From contig DXBX01000026.1 of the NCBI GenBank assembly GCA_019116285.1, forward strand, positions 1 through 64,000: a stretch of 64,000 bases of DNA, read 5' to 3'. Position numbers and translations under genes: made by a program. Origin of the DNA: Candidatus Bacteroides merdigallinarum. GTDB lineage: Bacteria; Bacteroidota; Bacteroidia; Bacteroidales; Bacteroidaceae. This document shows positions 34,797 to 44,995 of this stretch, piece by piece (position 1 is the stretch's first letter; every line of letters begins with the position of its first letter). The notes beneath the pieces were generated by a model. The model saw nothing but the letters and a program-made list of their open reading frames with translations, was not told where the DNA came from and made no database searches.

Positions 34797-37378
34797 TCCC
34801 CTTCCCCATAGCGCATCTTGACTTGGAGGTCTGTCTGCCCTTCGACGGATACCCTCTCCGGGATATATCCGGCTCTACGGAATGTCAGTATGTCATTGGC
34901 GGGTACTTCGATGCGGTATGTCCCGTCACTCCGGCTATGGCCTATGACGGATGCCTTGGCCTGCGAGTATATCTCCACGCCTTTCACGGGGGTGGCCTGC
35001 ACATCGCGTACACATCCCTCTACCGTTATGACCTGGTCCGAGGCATATGTCGGCCGGGTCGGCTGCTGTGTTATCCGTTTCGGGGGCAGGACTGTGGATT
35101 CCTGTCCGATGAGGAGGGTGTCGCGCAACAGGATATGGTCAGCGGCGTCCCCCAGCTGCCATTCAAATTCCCCCTGTTCCACACGGGTTTCCCCCCTTTC
35201 GTTGGTCAGTGCCAGGTCCTTGATGGCGACATGCAGAGGTATCCTTACGCTCTCACCGGGTTGCAGGCTCACTTTGCCGACGGCCTTCAACTGCTGGACG
35301 GGGGTGGCAACGCTGCTCACCAGGTCACGCACATACAGTTGCGGGACGGCCATGCCTGATCGCTCCCCGGTATTCCGGATGGTCACATATGCCTTGATGC
35401 TATCCCCCTCCTGCCTGATGTCCAGGGCCGTGTAGTCGAAGCGGGTGTAGCTCAGGCCATGCCCGAAGGCCCATAGGGGCTTGGGGGAAGAGAATACATA
35501 GTCCCTCCCGGGCTTGTCCGGCGTGCCTGCCTGCCGGTAGAAGCCCCGGTCGCTTGGCAGGTGGTTGTAGTAGCAGGGCAGATGGCCGGCACTGCGTGGG
35601 AACGATACGGGGAGGTGGCCCGACGGATTTACCCGGCCGAACAGCACGTCGGTAATGGCATTACCGGCCTGCTCTCCTCCGTACCATTGCACCAGGATGG
35701 CAGGCAGGTGTTCCTTTTCCCACGGCAGGGCGAAGGGTTTGCCGGTCACCAATACCAGGACTACCGGCGTGCCTGTCTCGTACACGGCCTGTATCAGGGC
35801 GGTTTGCCCGCCCGTCAGCGACAGGTCGGACAGGTCAAAGCCTTCCCCGCAGTTGACCGCATGGTAGTTGCGGGCCAGTGAGGCACTGGCGCTTCCGCAG
35901 AACAGTAGGGCGATGTCGCTGGCTCGTGCAGCCTCTACGGCAGCCCCCAGGCCGGTGGTGTCGGCCGACATCAGGTCGCACCCCGGGGCGTAGCGTATAT
36001 CCATGTCATACTCTTCGGCCAGGGCCTGTATTCCCTTCAAGGGTGTTACCCCGTCTTCGTTCGAGCGGCTCCAGCTGTAGTCTCCGAACTGCACCTGGTC
36101 CGCGTTAGGGCCTATGACTGCTATGGACTTCGTTCTTGCGGGGTCCAGCGGCAGCAGGTCGTCCTCGTTCTTGAGCAGCACGATGGACTCCTCGGCTATG
36201 CGGCGGGCTATGTGGCTGCTGCGTGAGGAACGCATGTGCTTCTCCTGCGCCTCTTCCCGCCCATATGGGTGCTCGAACAGGCCCAGGCGGAACTTGGCCA
36301 GGAGTACCCGGCGTACGGCCTGGTCGATGAGGCTCTCGTCGAACCGGCCTTGGCGTACCAGCCCGATGAGGTGCGGATAGCATTCACTCGAGGCCTCCAC
36401 GTCCAGTCCGGCAGAGAGGGCCTGCATGGCAGCCTCGGCAGCATTGGCGGCGGTGCGTTGGAAGGTGTGCAGCATGTCTATCGAGCCCCAGTCGGCATAC
36501 ACATACCCCTCGAAGCCCCATTGTCCGCGCAGGACATCCGTCAGCAGGTAGCGGGAGGATGAATTAGGCTGGCGGTTCCAGGCGTTGTAGGCAGACATGA
36601 CGGCCTGGACGGGCAAGGAGGTCACCACCTGTCGGAAAGGTTGCAGGTAGACATCGTGCAATTCGCCCACGCCGCAGTTGACAGAGGCCAGGTTCAGTCC
36701 GCCTTGCGGATTGCCGTGCGGGCCGAAGTGCTTCAGCATGGGCGAGATGCCGTTGTCCAGGTAGCCACGGCTCTCCTCGCAGGCGAAGAGGCTGTTGAGG
36801 AACGGATCTTCGCCGTAACATTCTTCCACGCGTCCCCACCGCAGGTCCCGTACCACGTCGATGCACGGTGCCAGCACCTGGCGGATGCCCTGGTAGTGCA
36901 GGTCGTCCGAGGTGGCTTCGGCACGCTGGTAGGCCAAGGCCGGATGGAAGGTGGCCCCCAAGGCGATGTTTTGCGGGAAGATGGCCGAGCCTTCATGCAC
37001 GGAGCCATGCAGGGACTCGGCCACGGTGAATACGGGTATGCCCAACCGGGTATGGTTCACCATGTATTCCTGGATGCAGCGCATGTGGCGGTGGCAGCTT
37101 TCGCCCGTCAAGGGGAAACCTTCGACGAAGCCCCAACAGAGGTCGCCGACAAAGCTGCGCAGCTTGTCTTCGTCCAGCTCTTGACCGTTGAATAGGTTCC
37201 AGGAGTGGATATGGCGGATCTGGGCGATTTTCTCTTCCAGCGTCATGCGGGCCAACAGGTCGTCCGCACGCTCTTCGGGTGTGAGGCGCGGGTCTTTATA
37301 GGCTTGGGCGAACGCCAAGACCGGCAGGAAGGCCAGCAGTGTGGCCAGGCGAACATAAAACGGGGTGTGTATGGGCAT
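34793..37378 (-). CDS. Glycoside hydrolase family 3 protein with C-terminal carboxypeptidase-regulatory-like domain
   Basis: AESLHGSVHEGSAIFPQNIALGATF, KHFGPHGNPQGG, GYVYADWGSID; FnIII-like; C-terminal CVRDVQATPVKGVEIYSQAKASVIGHSRSDGTYRIEVPANDILTFRRAGYIPE. Confidence 0.9.
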   Translation of the reverse strand: MPIHTPFYVRLATLLAFLPVLAFAQAYKDPRLTPEERADDLLARMTLEEKIAQIRHIHSWNLFNGQELDEDKLRSFVGDLCWGFVEGFPLTGESCHRHMRCIQEYMVNHTRLGIPVFTVAESLHGSVHEGSAIFPQNIALGATFHPALAYQRAEATSDDLHYQGIRQVLAPCIDVVRDLRWGRVEECYGEDPFLNSLFACEESRGYLDNGISPMLKHFGPHGNPQGGLNLASVNCGVGELHDVYLQPFRQVVTSLPVQAVMSAYNAWNRQPNSSSRYLLTDVLRGQWGFEGYVYADWGSIDMLHTFQRTAANAAEAAMQALSAGLDVEASSECYPHLIGLVRQGRFDESLIDQAVRRVLLAKFRLGLFEHPYGREEAQEKHMRSSRSSHIARRIAEESIVLLKNEDDLLPLDPARTKSIAVIGPNADQVQFGDYSWSRSNEDGVTPLKGIQALAEEYDMDIRYAPGCDLMSADTTGLGAAVEAARASDIALLFCGSASASLARNYHAVNCGEGFDLSDLSLTGGQTALIQAVYETGTPVVLVLVTGKPFALPWEKEHLPAILVQWYGGEQAGNAITDVLFGRVNPSGHLPVSFPRSAGHLPCYYNHLPSDRGFYRQAGTPDKPGRDYVFSSPKPLWAFGHGLSYTRFDYTALDIRQEGDSIKAYVTIRNTGERSGMAVPQLYVRDLVSSVATPVQQLKAVGKVSLQPGESVRIPLHVAIKDLALTNERGETRVEQGEFEWQLGDAADHILLRDTLLIGQESTVLPPKRITQQPTRPTYASDQVITVEGCVRDVQATPVKGVEIYSQAKASVIGHSRSDGTYRIEVPANDILTFRRAGYIPERVSVEGQTDLQVKMRYGEGD

Positions 37379-37417
37379 AGGGGAGAATTTACGGTTTCGT
37401 GACTGATCAAATAGGAA

Positions 37418-38851
37418 TCATTCCGCTGCGAAGGCGTGGCGATACCCTTGTACCTTGTTCCAATTGCCGCGTGTGAAGTCCGGTACCTCCACCGGTGCGG
37501 ATCCGTTTTCCAGGGACAATTGGGTCAATGGAATCAGCGCACACCATTCGGCGAGGTCGTAGACGTCCATATCCAGGGGCAGGCCGTTGCGCAGGCAGTA
37601 GATGAGGCGTGTGTCCATGATAAAATCCATGCCTCCGTGTCCTCCCACCTCCTTGGCCGAGGCTTCCATCTCCTTCACGATGGGGTCTTTGTAGAGCTCC
37701 ATCAGTTTGGCCAGTGCTTCGGCGGGCATGTATTCGTGGGCGGTGAAGGTCTTTCCGCCGGTGACGGATTCGGGCAGGTCCTTGCTGTCCAGGGCATATC
37801 CCTCCACGGGGTATTTGTTGGCAAAGCCTTTGGTACCCGTCAGTTGGTACAGGCGGCTGTAGGGGCGCGGCGAGGCGACGTTGTGCTCTATCTGCATCGT
37901 TTTGCCTTTCTCGGTACGGATCAGGGTCAGTGTCACTTCCCCGTTTTGGAAGTTCTCCGCATCCGCTTCGCGTCCGTGTGCCTTCAGATAAGCGGGGATT
38001 GAGACGGGATCACTGTCCATGGCCACGAGGTGTGTCATGCGGTCTCCGCGGTGGATGTTCAGCAACTGGCAGGCGGGACCCATGCCATGGGTGGGGTAGA
38101 CATCCCCACGGTGGGCCATGTTGTATTGCATGCGCCAGTCGGCATTGTAGTCCGTCCAGATGTCTGCCAGGCAATGGTTGTAGGCACCTTTCACGTGCGT
38201 GATGTCCCCAAAGAGGCCTTGTTGCGCCATATTCAGGGTGGTGATTTCAAAGAAGTCGTAGACGCAGTTTTCCAGCATCATGCAGTGCTTGCGGGTACGT
38301 TCGGCAGTGTCCACCACCTTCCAGATATCATCCAGCGTGAGGGCGGCCGGGACTTCGCAGGCAACGTGTTTGCCTTGCTCCATGGCATAAAGCATGATGG
38401 GCGCATGGTTCACCCAGTCAGTGGCTATGTACACCAGGTCGATGTCCGGTCGTTCGCACACTTGTTTCCAGGCATCCTCGCTTCCATAATAAGTGGCGGC
38501 CTGAGGCATTCCGGCCCGTTGCAACATGCGTTGGCAACTGTCCGTGCGGGCCTGGTGAAGGTCGCAGAGGGCAACGACGCGGATCCCCTTCTGATAGGTG
38601 AAGCGGCGGATGGCTTCCGTGCCACGTGCCCCCAGGCCGACAAAGCCGATTCGCACGGTGTCAATGGGCGGACAGGTCAGTCCGATGACATCGCTTTGGC
38701 CGGCCGGACGTTCGGGGGCAGGGACGCTGATGGGGGTGGGCACTTTTTCGGTTTGGGGTGCCTGGCAGGCCAGAAAGGACAAACTTCCGGCAAGGGCCAG
38801 GGTGAGGGCACATACAGTATGGCGGAGTTGGGGGAATCGGTAAGTTCTCAT
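37418..38851 (-). CDS. Gfo/Idh/MocA family oxidoreductase, GH109-like (exported)
   Basis: VRIGFVGLGARGTEAIRRF, DVYPTHGMGPACQLLNIHRGDRMTHLVAM; N-terminal signal/lipobox-like LSFLAC. Confidence 0.85.
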   Translation of the reverse strand: MRTYRFPQLRHTVCALTLALAGSLSFLACQAPQTEKVPTPISVPAPERPAGQSDVIGLTCPPIDTVRIGFVGLGARGTEAIRRFTYQKGIRVVALCDLHQARTDSCQRMLQRAGMPQAATYYGSEDAWKQVCERPDIDLVYIATDWVNHAPIMLYAMEQGKHVACEVPAALTLDDIWKVVDTAERTRKHCMMLENCVYDFFEITTLNMAQQGLFGDITHVKGAYNHCLADIWTDYNADWRMQYNMAHRGDVYPTHGMGPACQLLNIHRGDRMTHLVAMDSDPVSIPAYLKAHGREADAENFQNGEVTLTLIRTEKGKTMQIEHNVASPRPYSRLYQLTGTKGFANKYPVEGYALDSKDLPESVTGGKTFTAHEYMPAEALAKLMELYKDPIVKEMEASAKEVGGHGGMDFIMDTRLIYCLRNGLPLDMDVYDLAEWCALIPLTQLSLENGSAPVEVPDFTRGNWNKVQGYRHAFAAE

Positions 38852-38904
38852 AGAACAGGAAATGTTTGTATATCAATAATATAAAGCGTTGTATATCACC
38901 CGCC

Positions 38905-38992
38905 TGCTCGGGGATACCTCCGAGCGTGTTCGGCGGTATCCCCGCTCATGTTCGGCGGTATCCCCGCTCGTACTCGTCGGTATCCTCAAGTA
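38905..38992. repeat. Array D: four tandem 22-bp units (ttcGGCGGtatCCCCGCtcatg), same consensus as the GC subtype of array B
   Basis: Aligned positions 38913, 38935, 38957, 38979. Confidence 0.9.
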
Positions 38993-39022
38993 AACAGGCG
39001 GGATATAAAGATTGGTTAGGGA

Positions 39023-40573
39023 TTAATTGTAGCCGTCGTTTTGCAACACCAGGCCCTTACCGTCATTGATGGCAGCCAGCGGTAGCGGGTACAGCTTTTT
39101 ATGGTCTGCCGCATAAGAGGTTCCCTTGATGTCGCGGGCGTGCTCCACAAACTTGCCTAGGCGGATGAGGTCGGCCCGATATTGGCCGTTTTCGCACCAG
39201 AATTCGTGGCAACGCTCTTTCAGTATGACTTCGATGAATTGCTCCTCGGTTTGGATGTCGGCCATGGACAGGTCATCCAGCTGGGCACGGTTGCGGATTT
39301 CGTTGATGAGCCGCAGGGCTTCTTCCTTGTCGGCCGCACTGGAACCTGGCTTGCGGTAGAGGGCTTCGGCCAGCGAAAGGTACGCATCGGCATAACGGTA
39401 GATGATAGGGTCTATGGTGCTCTTGCCGCCGTTACCGGTGACGTTGGGGTCGTATCCGTATTTCATCGGGATAGGGCCTACGTCCAAGTGGGTACCGGGA
39501 TTCTGTCGGTCCACCACCTGTCCGGTATTGTCGATGTAGGAAGCCACCAGATAGGTCTTGCGTACATCGTTCGGCTCGAAACTGTCATAGAAAGCCCATG
39601 TGCTGTTGACCGATTCGTAGCCCGACTGCATGCCGTGGTCGGCAAAGTTGTTGGCCAGCGTGAACATGTGCCAGTCGTTCCAGCTAATTTGCTCCAGGGC
39701 GACGGGGATGGCCCAGATGATTTCCGGATTGCTCTTCCCTTGTCCGTCCAGTTCGAACATGGCTGTATAGCTATTTGCCAACCGGTAACCGTAGGAGGAG
39801 TCCATCAGTTCGCGGGCCAGTGTCTCCACCTGTTCATAGTAGGCCGGGTTCGTAGGCGTCTCATGCAGGTAGAGGCGGATGAGCAACATCTTGGCCAGGC
39901 CTTGGCTGAAGCGTCCATATTCGGCTTCGGCAGGGGTGGGCAGGTAGGTCGCGGCGAATTCCAGGTCCTCGCGGATGAAGTCTACCATTTCTTCTTGCGT
40001 CAGGCGTGGCAGTGGTTGTTCTGAAATGGGATTCTCCAATACCTCTATGGGGGCTACCACGATGGGGCCGAACATGTCGTACAAGGTGTAGGAGATAAGG
40101 GCGCGTGCACAGCGCACTTCGGCAGCATAGCGCTGTTTCTTTTCCTCGCTGAGGAAGTTGCTCTGCTCGATGTCCCGCAGGGTAGTCGTACAACGGCTGA
40201 CGTCGTTCACCCATCCGTCGCTGTAGGCATCCGTGTTAGTGTAGTAGAAGCGCGTTAGATCGGCTGTAGTGGGGAAATAGTTCAGGTCCGAGATATCCTT
40301 CAGGAAGCCGGACTTGCAAGATAATATCTCCGTTGTCAGGTCGTTGACCACGGTGACGCCTCGTTCACTGGTGGCGAACAAACCATCAAACCAGCTGGCA
40401 CGGACAGAATAGTAACTGGCGTTTACCAATGACTCGATGTCGGCTTCGGTGGTCGGGAATATCGTGGGATTGATTTCCGAATAGTCCACCGGCTCAAGTT
40501 CTACGCAACTGTTCATGGACAGTGTGCCGATGAACAACGAAGCGATTAGGATGGGTTTATAGAAATGTTTCAT
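39023..40573 (-). CDS. SusD/RagB family nutrient-binding outer membrane lipoprotein
   Basis: ILIASLFIGTLSMNSCVELEP leader; RYAAEVRCARALISYTLYDMFG, RYADAYLSLAEALYR. Confidence 0.92.
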   Translation of the reverse strand: MKHFYKPILIASLFIGTLSMNSCVELEPVDYSEINPTIFPTTEADIESLVNASYYSVRASWFDGLFATSERGVTVVNDLTTEILSCKSGFLKDISDLNYFPTTADLTRFYYTNTDAYSDGWVNDVSRCTTTLRDIEQSNFLSEEKKQRYAAEVRCARALISYTLYDMFGPIVVAPIEVLENPISEQPLPRLTQEEMVDFIREDLEFAATYLPTPAEAEYGRFSQGLAKMLLIRLYLHETPTNPAYYEQVETLARELMDSSYGYRLANSYTAMFELDGQGKSNPEIIWAIPVALEQISWNDWHMFTLANNFADHGMQSGYESVNSTWAFYDSFEPNDVRKTYLVASYIDNTGQVVDRQNPGTHLDVGPIPMKYGYDPNVTGNGGKSTIDPIIYRYADAYLSLAEALYRKPGSSAADKEEALRLINEIRNRAQLDDLSMADIQTEEQFIEVILKERCHEFWCENGQYRADLIRLGKFVEHARDIKGTSYAADHKKLYPLPLAAINDGKGLVLQNDGYN

Positions 40574-40629
40574 ATGGATGATTCTTTATAAGATTAATAT
40601 GTAAGGTCTATGTCGGTCCGTCTTGTCCG

Positions 40630-43600
40630 TCAGAAGGTCACGTCGATACCGAAGCTGAACGTACGTGCATTGGGATAGGCTGCGGCATAGGCATCAGTCT
40701 CCGGGTCCAGTCCGTCGTAGGGAGTGATGACGAAGAGGTTGTTGATGGAAGCGCTGATACGCACATTGCTCAGAACCTTTGTCTTGGCTATCAGAGACTT
40801 TGGCAGGGTATATCCCAGGCTGAGATTCTGCAGCCGGATAAACCATGCCTTCTGATAGAAGAAGTCGCCGGCTGTATAGTTGTGGCCTGTGTTATAGAAC
40901 GAACTGGGGCGTGTAGTGGACGGGTTGTTCGGTGTCCATCGGTCTTGCACGCTGCGCAGCGCATTGTATCCACTGGCGCTGATGCCGCCTCCGCTGATGC
41001 CGAAAGCCATTTCCGTGGGGTCTTGCATGATGCGGTCGAACATGCCGTTGAACATGAAGTTCAGGTCGAAGTCCTTGAACTTGATGATGTTGGTCATGCT
41101 GGCCATCCAGCCCGGGTCGGTGGTACCGATGAGTTTGGTATCCGCATCGTCGATGATGCCGTCTCCGTGTCCCAGCAGCATGAAGCGTCCGTTATCATCC
41201 ACCTTGGGATTGCCGTTCTCGTCGCGGACATAGCCGTCCAGGTCCTTGATGACAATCTGCCCCGGCAACAGGTCCGGTTGAGCGGCGGGAGCCGGTTCGC
41301 CTTCCTGCAAGATGTGGTCGGCGATGCGCGAGTATATCGGGCGGATAGGATCGTCCACCTTCTCATAGACATTGGGCTTCCAGTCGGGAGTGCGTTCCTT
41401 CCAACGGTCTTTGTATTTCGAGAAAGTCAGGGTCGTTGCCCAATAGAAGTCGTTGGTGACGATGTTGCGCGTATTCAGGGTGACTTCAATACCCCGGCTC
41501 TGCGTCTTGCCGATGTTTGCGATGACTTCGGGAACTTCCTGATAGATATTCAACGGCTTGGTGTTCAGCAAATCCGAGATGACGCGCTGATAGAGTTCGA
41601 CAGAACCGCTGATGCGTTCGTTGAAGAAGCCGAAGTCGATACCGAGGTTCCATTCGGTGGTTGTTTCCCATTTCAGATCAGGGTTCTCCAGTTTGGACAA
41701 CATGACTCCCGTTACAGGATTGTAGTCGGCGTTGATCCAGCTGTTTTCTGCCCGATAGCTGGCGAAAGCGTTGGTGCTGATGTCTGCATTACCGGTTTGT
41801 CCCCAGCTGAGGCGCATCTTCAAGTTGGAGAGCCAGTCTACATCTCTCAGGAAGCTTTCTTCGCTCAGCGTCCAGCCCAGTGCCACGGAAGGGAAGTAAC
41901 CCCACTTGTTGTTCTTGGCAAAGACACTGGCACCGTCTGCACGCAGGGTGGCCGTCAGCAGGTAACGGTTCTTGAGAACATAGCCAACCCGGAAGAAGTA
42001 GGACAGCATCTTGTTGACGGTTGCGGCAGATTTCACGATCTTGGTACCCGAACCGGAAGCCATGTTGTTCCACCAGAAGCCGTCGGTCACAAAGTTGTTG
42101 TTGCCGAGTTCGGAGGCATTGTAATTGAATTGCTCGAAAGAGGTACCGGCCAGCAGGTTCAGGCTGTGTATGTCGGCAAACGTGCGCTGGTAGTTGGCCG
42201 TACCTTCCAACAGGTATTGGTCATTAGCTGTGTTGTAGATATAGGCTACACCATTATTGTCCCGACCGTTCAGAGTGGTACGGGGCTGATACGTGTTGCG
42301 GTTGATATTGGCATGATCCAAACCGGCGTTGACACGCAACAACAGGCCTTCTATCGGGCGTGCTTCCACAAAGATGTTTCCCAAGAGGCGGTCGGTGCGT
42401 CCCTTGTCCACATTGTTCAGCAGAGAATAAGGATTGGGCAGTTTGCCAACCAGCGGGTTGAGCGGATAAGTGCCTGTCTCTTCATCATACGCCTGGATGT
42501 GAGGTCCCATTTGGATGGCCGAGCGGATGATGCCCGAGTTCTCAAACTCGCCGGCTCCCAATTGAGTATTATCATTGTCAATGCGGGTCAGCGTCAGGTT
42601 CAATCCGGCTTTGAATATGTCCATGAACTTTTGGTCGATGTTGGTCTTTACGGTATAACGCGTCATACCGGAGTTGCGGACAATACCTTTGTGGTCATAA
42701 TAGTTGAAAGAGAGCATGTATTGCGTGTTCTCACTACCGCCTTGCAGGCTGACGTTGTGCTCTTGGATGTGGCCGTTGCGCGTAATCAGGCCCAACCAGT
42801 CTGTACCGGGACCGGCGGCGGCAATCTGTTCGTCTGTATAAGGACGGCTGTATTGGATGCCATTGTATGGATTAGCCTCTGCCTCCGCAATAGTTTTATT
42901 GCCCCAAGGAGCAACTTTGTTATCCCATAACCATTGCTCCCAGGTGGTGGCATTCTTTTGCACCATCCACTCTTGCAGGTTCAGCAAGTCATACTTGTCC
43001 GTATATTTCTGGAAGGAGTAGTTATAGGAGTAGTTGACGCGGGCTTTCCCGACCTTTCCGCGCTTGGTGGTGATGATAACCACACCGTTGGCGGCGCGGG
43101 CACCGTAGATAGAGGTGGCACTAGCGTCTTTCAACACCTCGATGGATTCTACATCGTTGGGATTGAGGAAGTTGAGGATGCCCTGTGTACCGGGATCCAT
43201 CTTGGCGTCTCCGCCCGTAGCCTGATCCAGTTTGGCGATGGGGAAACCGTCGACGATGTATAACGGTTCGTTGCTGGCGTTGACAGAGCCGGCACCGCGT
43301 ACCAAGATATCCAAGCCGCCACCCGGTTGTGCACTGTTTTGGCGGATGTAAAGACCCGCAGCTTTGCCTCCCAAGGCATGGCCGATGGAGGATACACCGC
43401 TTAAGGAGAGGTCATCTCCCTTCACGCTGGAGACAGCACCGGTCAGGTCGCGCTTCTTCACCGTGCCATAGCCTACCACTACGACTTCGTCCAAAGTCTT
43501 GGTGTCTTCATCCAGATGCACTTGTAGGAAATGCTGCTTGTTGACAATCAGTGTCTTGGTGGTATAACCGATGTAGGAAATGACCAGTTCGCTACCCAAG

Positions 43601-44097
43601 GGAGCATTCAGCCGGAAATTTCCGTCAATGTCTGTGATACAACCGATGCTGGCCCCTTTCACCTGGATATTCGCTCCGATGATGGGGAGGCCGTCGCGGT
43701 CAGTCACTTGTCCTTGTAAGGGATAAGATTGGGAAGTAGAGGGGGTACCTTCCTTTTGGGGAGTAAGCAGAATCCGTTTTTCGGAGACTTGCCATTGGAT
43801 ACCCGTGTTTTTCAAGGCGGCGGTCAGTGCCGAGCGAATGTCGGCATTGTGCAATTCGACAGAGATTTTCTGTCGCACGTCAATTTCTTGTTCTTGATAG
43901 AAGAACTTGAAGTCGGTTTGCTGCTCCACGCTTTGGATAAAGGCGGACAGCGGTTGCTCCCTCAGTTGCAGGGTGATGTTACTTTGTTGTGCATAAGTCG
44001 GGATTGCTAGCAATAGCCCGCTTAGCGCCACTAACCATAGACAGACATTGCGTCTGAGTCCGGCAAGAGATTTGGATGTATACCAGCTTCTTCTCAT
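40630..44097 (-). CDS. SusC/RagA family TonB-linked outer membrane protein with N-terminal STN domain
   Basis: STN region LREQPLSAFIQSVEQQTDFKFFYQEQEIDV, carboxypeptidase-like GQVTDRDGLPIIGANIQVKG, plug VVVGYGTVKKRDLTGAVSSV. Confidence 0.95.
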   Translation of the reverse strand: MRRSWYTSKSLAGLRRNVCLWLVALSGLLLAIPTYAQQSNITLQLREQPLSAFIQSVEQQTDFKFFYQEQEIDVRQKISVELHNADIRSALTAALKNTGIQWQVSEKRILLTPQKEGTPSTSQSYPLQGQVTDRDGLPIIGANIQVKGASIGCITDIDGNFRLNAPLGSELVISYIGYTTKTLIVNKQHFLQVHLDEDTKTLDEVVVVGYGTVKKRDLTGAVSSVKGDDLSLSGVSSIGHALGGKAAGLYIRQNSAQPGGGLDILVRGAGSVNASNEPLYIVDGFPIAKLDQATGGDAKMDPGTQGILNFLNPNDVESIEVLKDASATSIYGARAANGVVIITTKRGKVGKARVNYSYNYSFQKYTDKYDLLNLQEWMVQKNATTWEQWLWDNKVAPWGNKTIAEAEANPYNGIQYSRPYTDEQIAAAGPGTDWLGLITRNGHIQEHNVSLQGGSENTQYMLSFNYYDHKGIVRNSGMTRYTVKTNIDQKFMDIFKAGLNLTLTRIDNDNTQLGAGEFENSGIIRSAIQMGPHIQAYDEETGTYPLNPLVGKLPNPYSLLNNVDKGRTDRLLGNIFVEARPIEGLLLRVNAGLDHANINRNTYQPRTTLNGRDNNGVAYIYNTANDQYLLEGTANYQRTFADIHSLNLLAGTSFEQFNYNASELGNNNFVTDGFWWNNMASGSGTKIVKSAATVNKMLSYFFRVGYVLKNRYLLTATLRADGASVFAKNNKWGYFPSVALGWTLSEESFLRDVDWLSNLKMRLSWGQTGNADISTNAFASYRAENSWINADYNPVTGVMLSKLENPDLKWETTTEWNLGIDFGFFNERISGSVELYQRVISDLLNTKPLNIYQEVPEVIANIGKTQSRGIEVTLNTRNIVTNDFYWATTLTFSKYKDRWKERTPDWKPNVYEKVDDPIRPIYSRIADHILQEGEPAPAAQPDLLPGQIVIKDLDGYVRDENGNPKVDDNGRFMLLGHGDGIIDDADTKLIGTTDPGWMASMTNIIKFKDFDLNFMFNGMFDRIMQDPTEMAFGISGGGISASGYNALRSVQDRWTPNNPSTTRPSSFYNTGHNYTAGDFFYQKAWFIRLQNLSLGYTLPKSLIAKTKVLSNVRISASINNLFVITPYDGLDPETDAYAAAYPNARTFSFGIDVTF

Positions 44098-44281
44098 GAT
44101 AAGTTAGATTTTGATGAATAATAAAGTTTAAAGTTCTCTTTGGTATGCTTGTTCATAATGAAAAGATGCTTCCGATGGTTTGATTTACTCACAGGGAAAT
44201 GCGCATTTTAGAGTATGTTAACAAATAAAGGCCTCATTTGTTCTTTTTCGGGTCATTTAGGCGTGTTTTTAGGGAAGAGTG

Positions 44282-44313
44282 TTTGGCGGTTTGCCGGAAA
44301 AGGCCTATATTTG
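44282..44313 (+). promoter_or_regulatory. Consensus promoter TTTG-N20-TATATTTG for the ECF sigma operon
   Basis: TTTG 44282-44285, TATATTTG 44306-44313. Confidence 0.65.
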
Positions 44314-44389
44314 GGCTCTCTTTGATGTTCTTGCTTGTTTGTCTGATTAATAAGTAGACATATACCTTGAATTAATAAGGAGGAAAAGC

Positions 44390-44989
44390 ATGGAAGAACA
44401 AGTCTTCTACGTAAAAATACAGCAGGGTGATGTGGCCGCTTTCGAGCAGCTTTATAAGAAATATCACCCGAAGGCTTTTGCTTTTTGCAAGAGCATCCTG
44501 CGCGACCCGGACAAGGCGAAAGATGTCGTGCAGGAAGGGTTTGCTGCGTTTTGGGAGCATCGGGCCGATATCGTGGCTACCGAAGCCTTGTCAGCTTATC
44601 TGTTTCGCATCCTGCGGAATGGATGTTTACGTCAATTGCGTCGGGATGCTTTGGCCAACAACTTTCTGAATATCGATTCGGTCACGTTGAGCGAGTTGGA
44701 GCTATGTTATCATACGGAAGAGCAGAATATCCTGAATGACATCTATTTCAGGGATTTGAGCGAACGTTATCAAGAAGCGTTGGACAAGCTGCCCAAGCAG
44801 TGTCGTACCATTTTCCGTATGAATCGCAACTATGGTATGCGTAGCGAGGAGATTGCCGGTGCATTGAACCTGTCTATCCGTACGGTAGAGAACCAACTCT
44901 ATCGCGGGCTGAAGATGATAAAGAAATCTTTGAGAGAATATTTGCCTCTTGGGGTGTTGGGCCTTCTGGGGAGTTTGTTGAACGGATAA
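44390..44989 (+). CDS. RNA polymerase ECF sigma-70 factor
   Basis: FEQLYKKYHPKAFAFCKSILRDPDKAKDVVQEGFAAFW; RSEEIAGALNLSIRTVENQLYRGLKMI. Confidence 0.95.
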   Translation: MEEQVFYVKIQQGDVAAFEQLYKKYHPKAFAFCKSILRDPDKAKDVVQEGFAAFWEHRADIVATEALSAYLFRILRNGCLRQLRRDALANNFLNIDSVTLSELELCYHTEEQNILNDIYFRDLSERYQEALDKLPKQCRTIFRMNRNYGMRSEEIAGALNLSIRTVENQLYRGLKMIKKSLREYLPLGVLGLLGSLLNG

Positions 44990-44995
44990 AATGAG

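Noticed and set aside
40882-42930. 682-aa plus-strand ORF antisense to susC
   Set aside because: Shadow ORF; the minus strand clearly encodes a SusC family protein.
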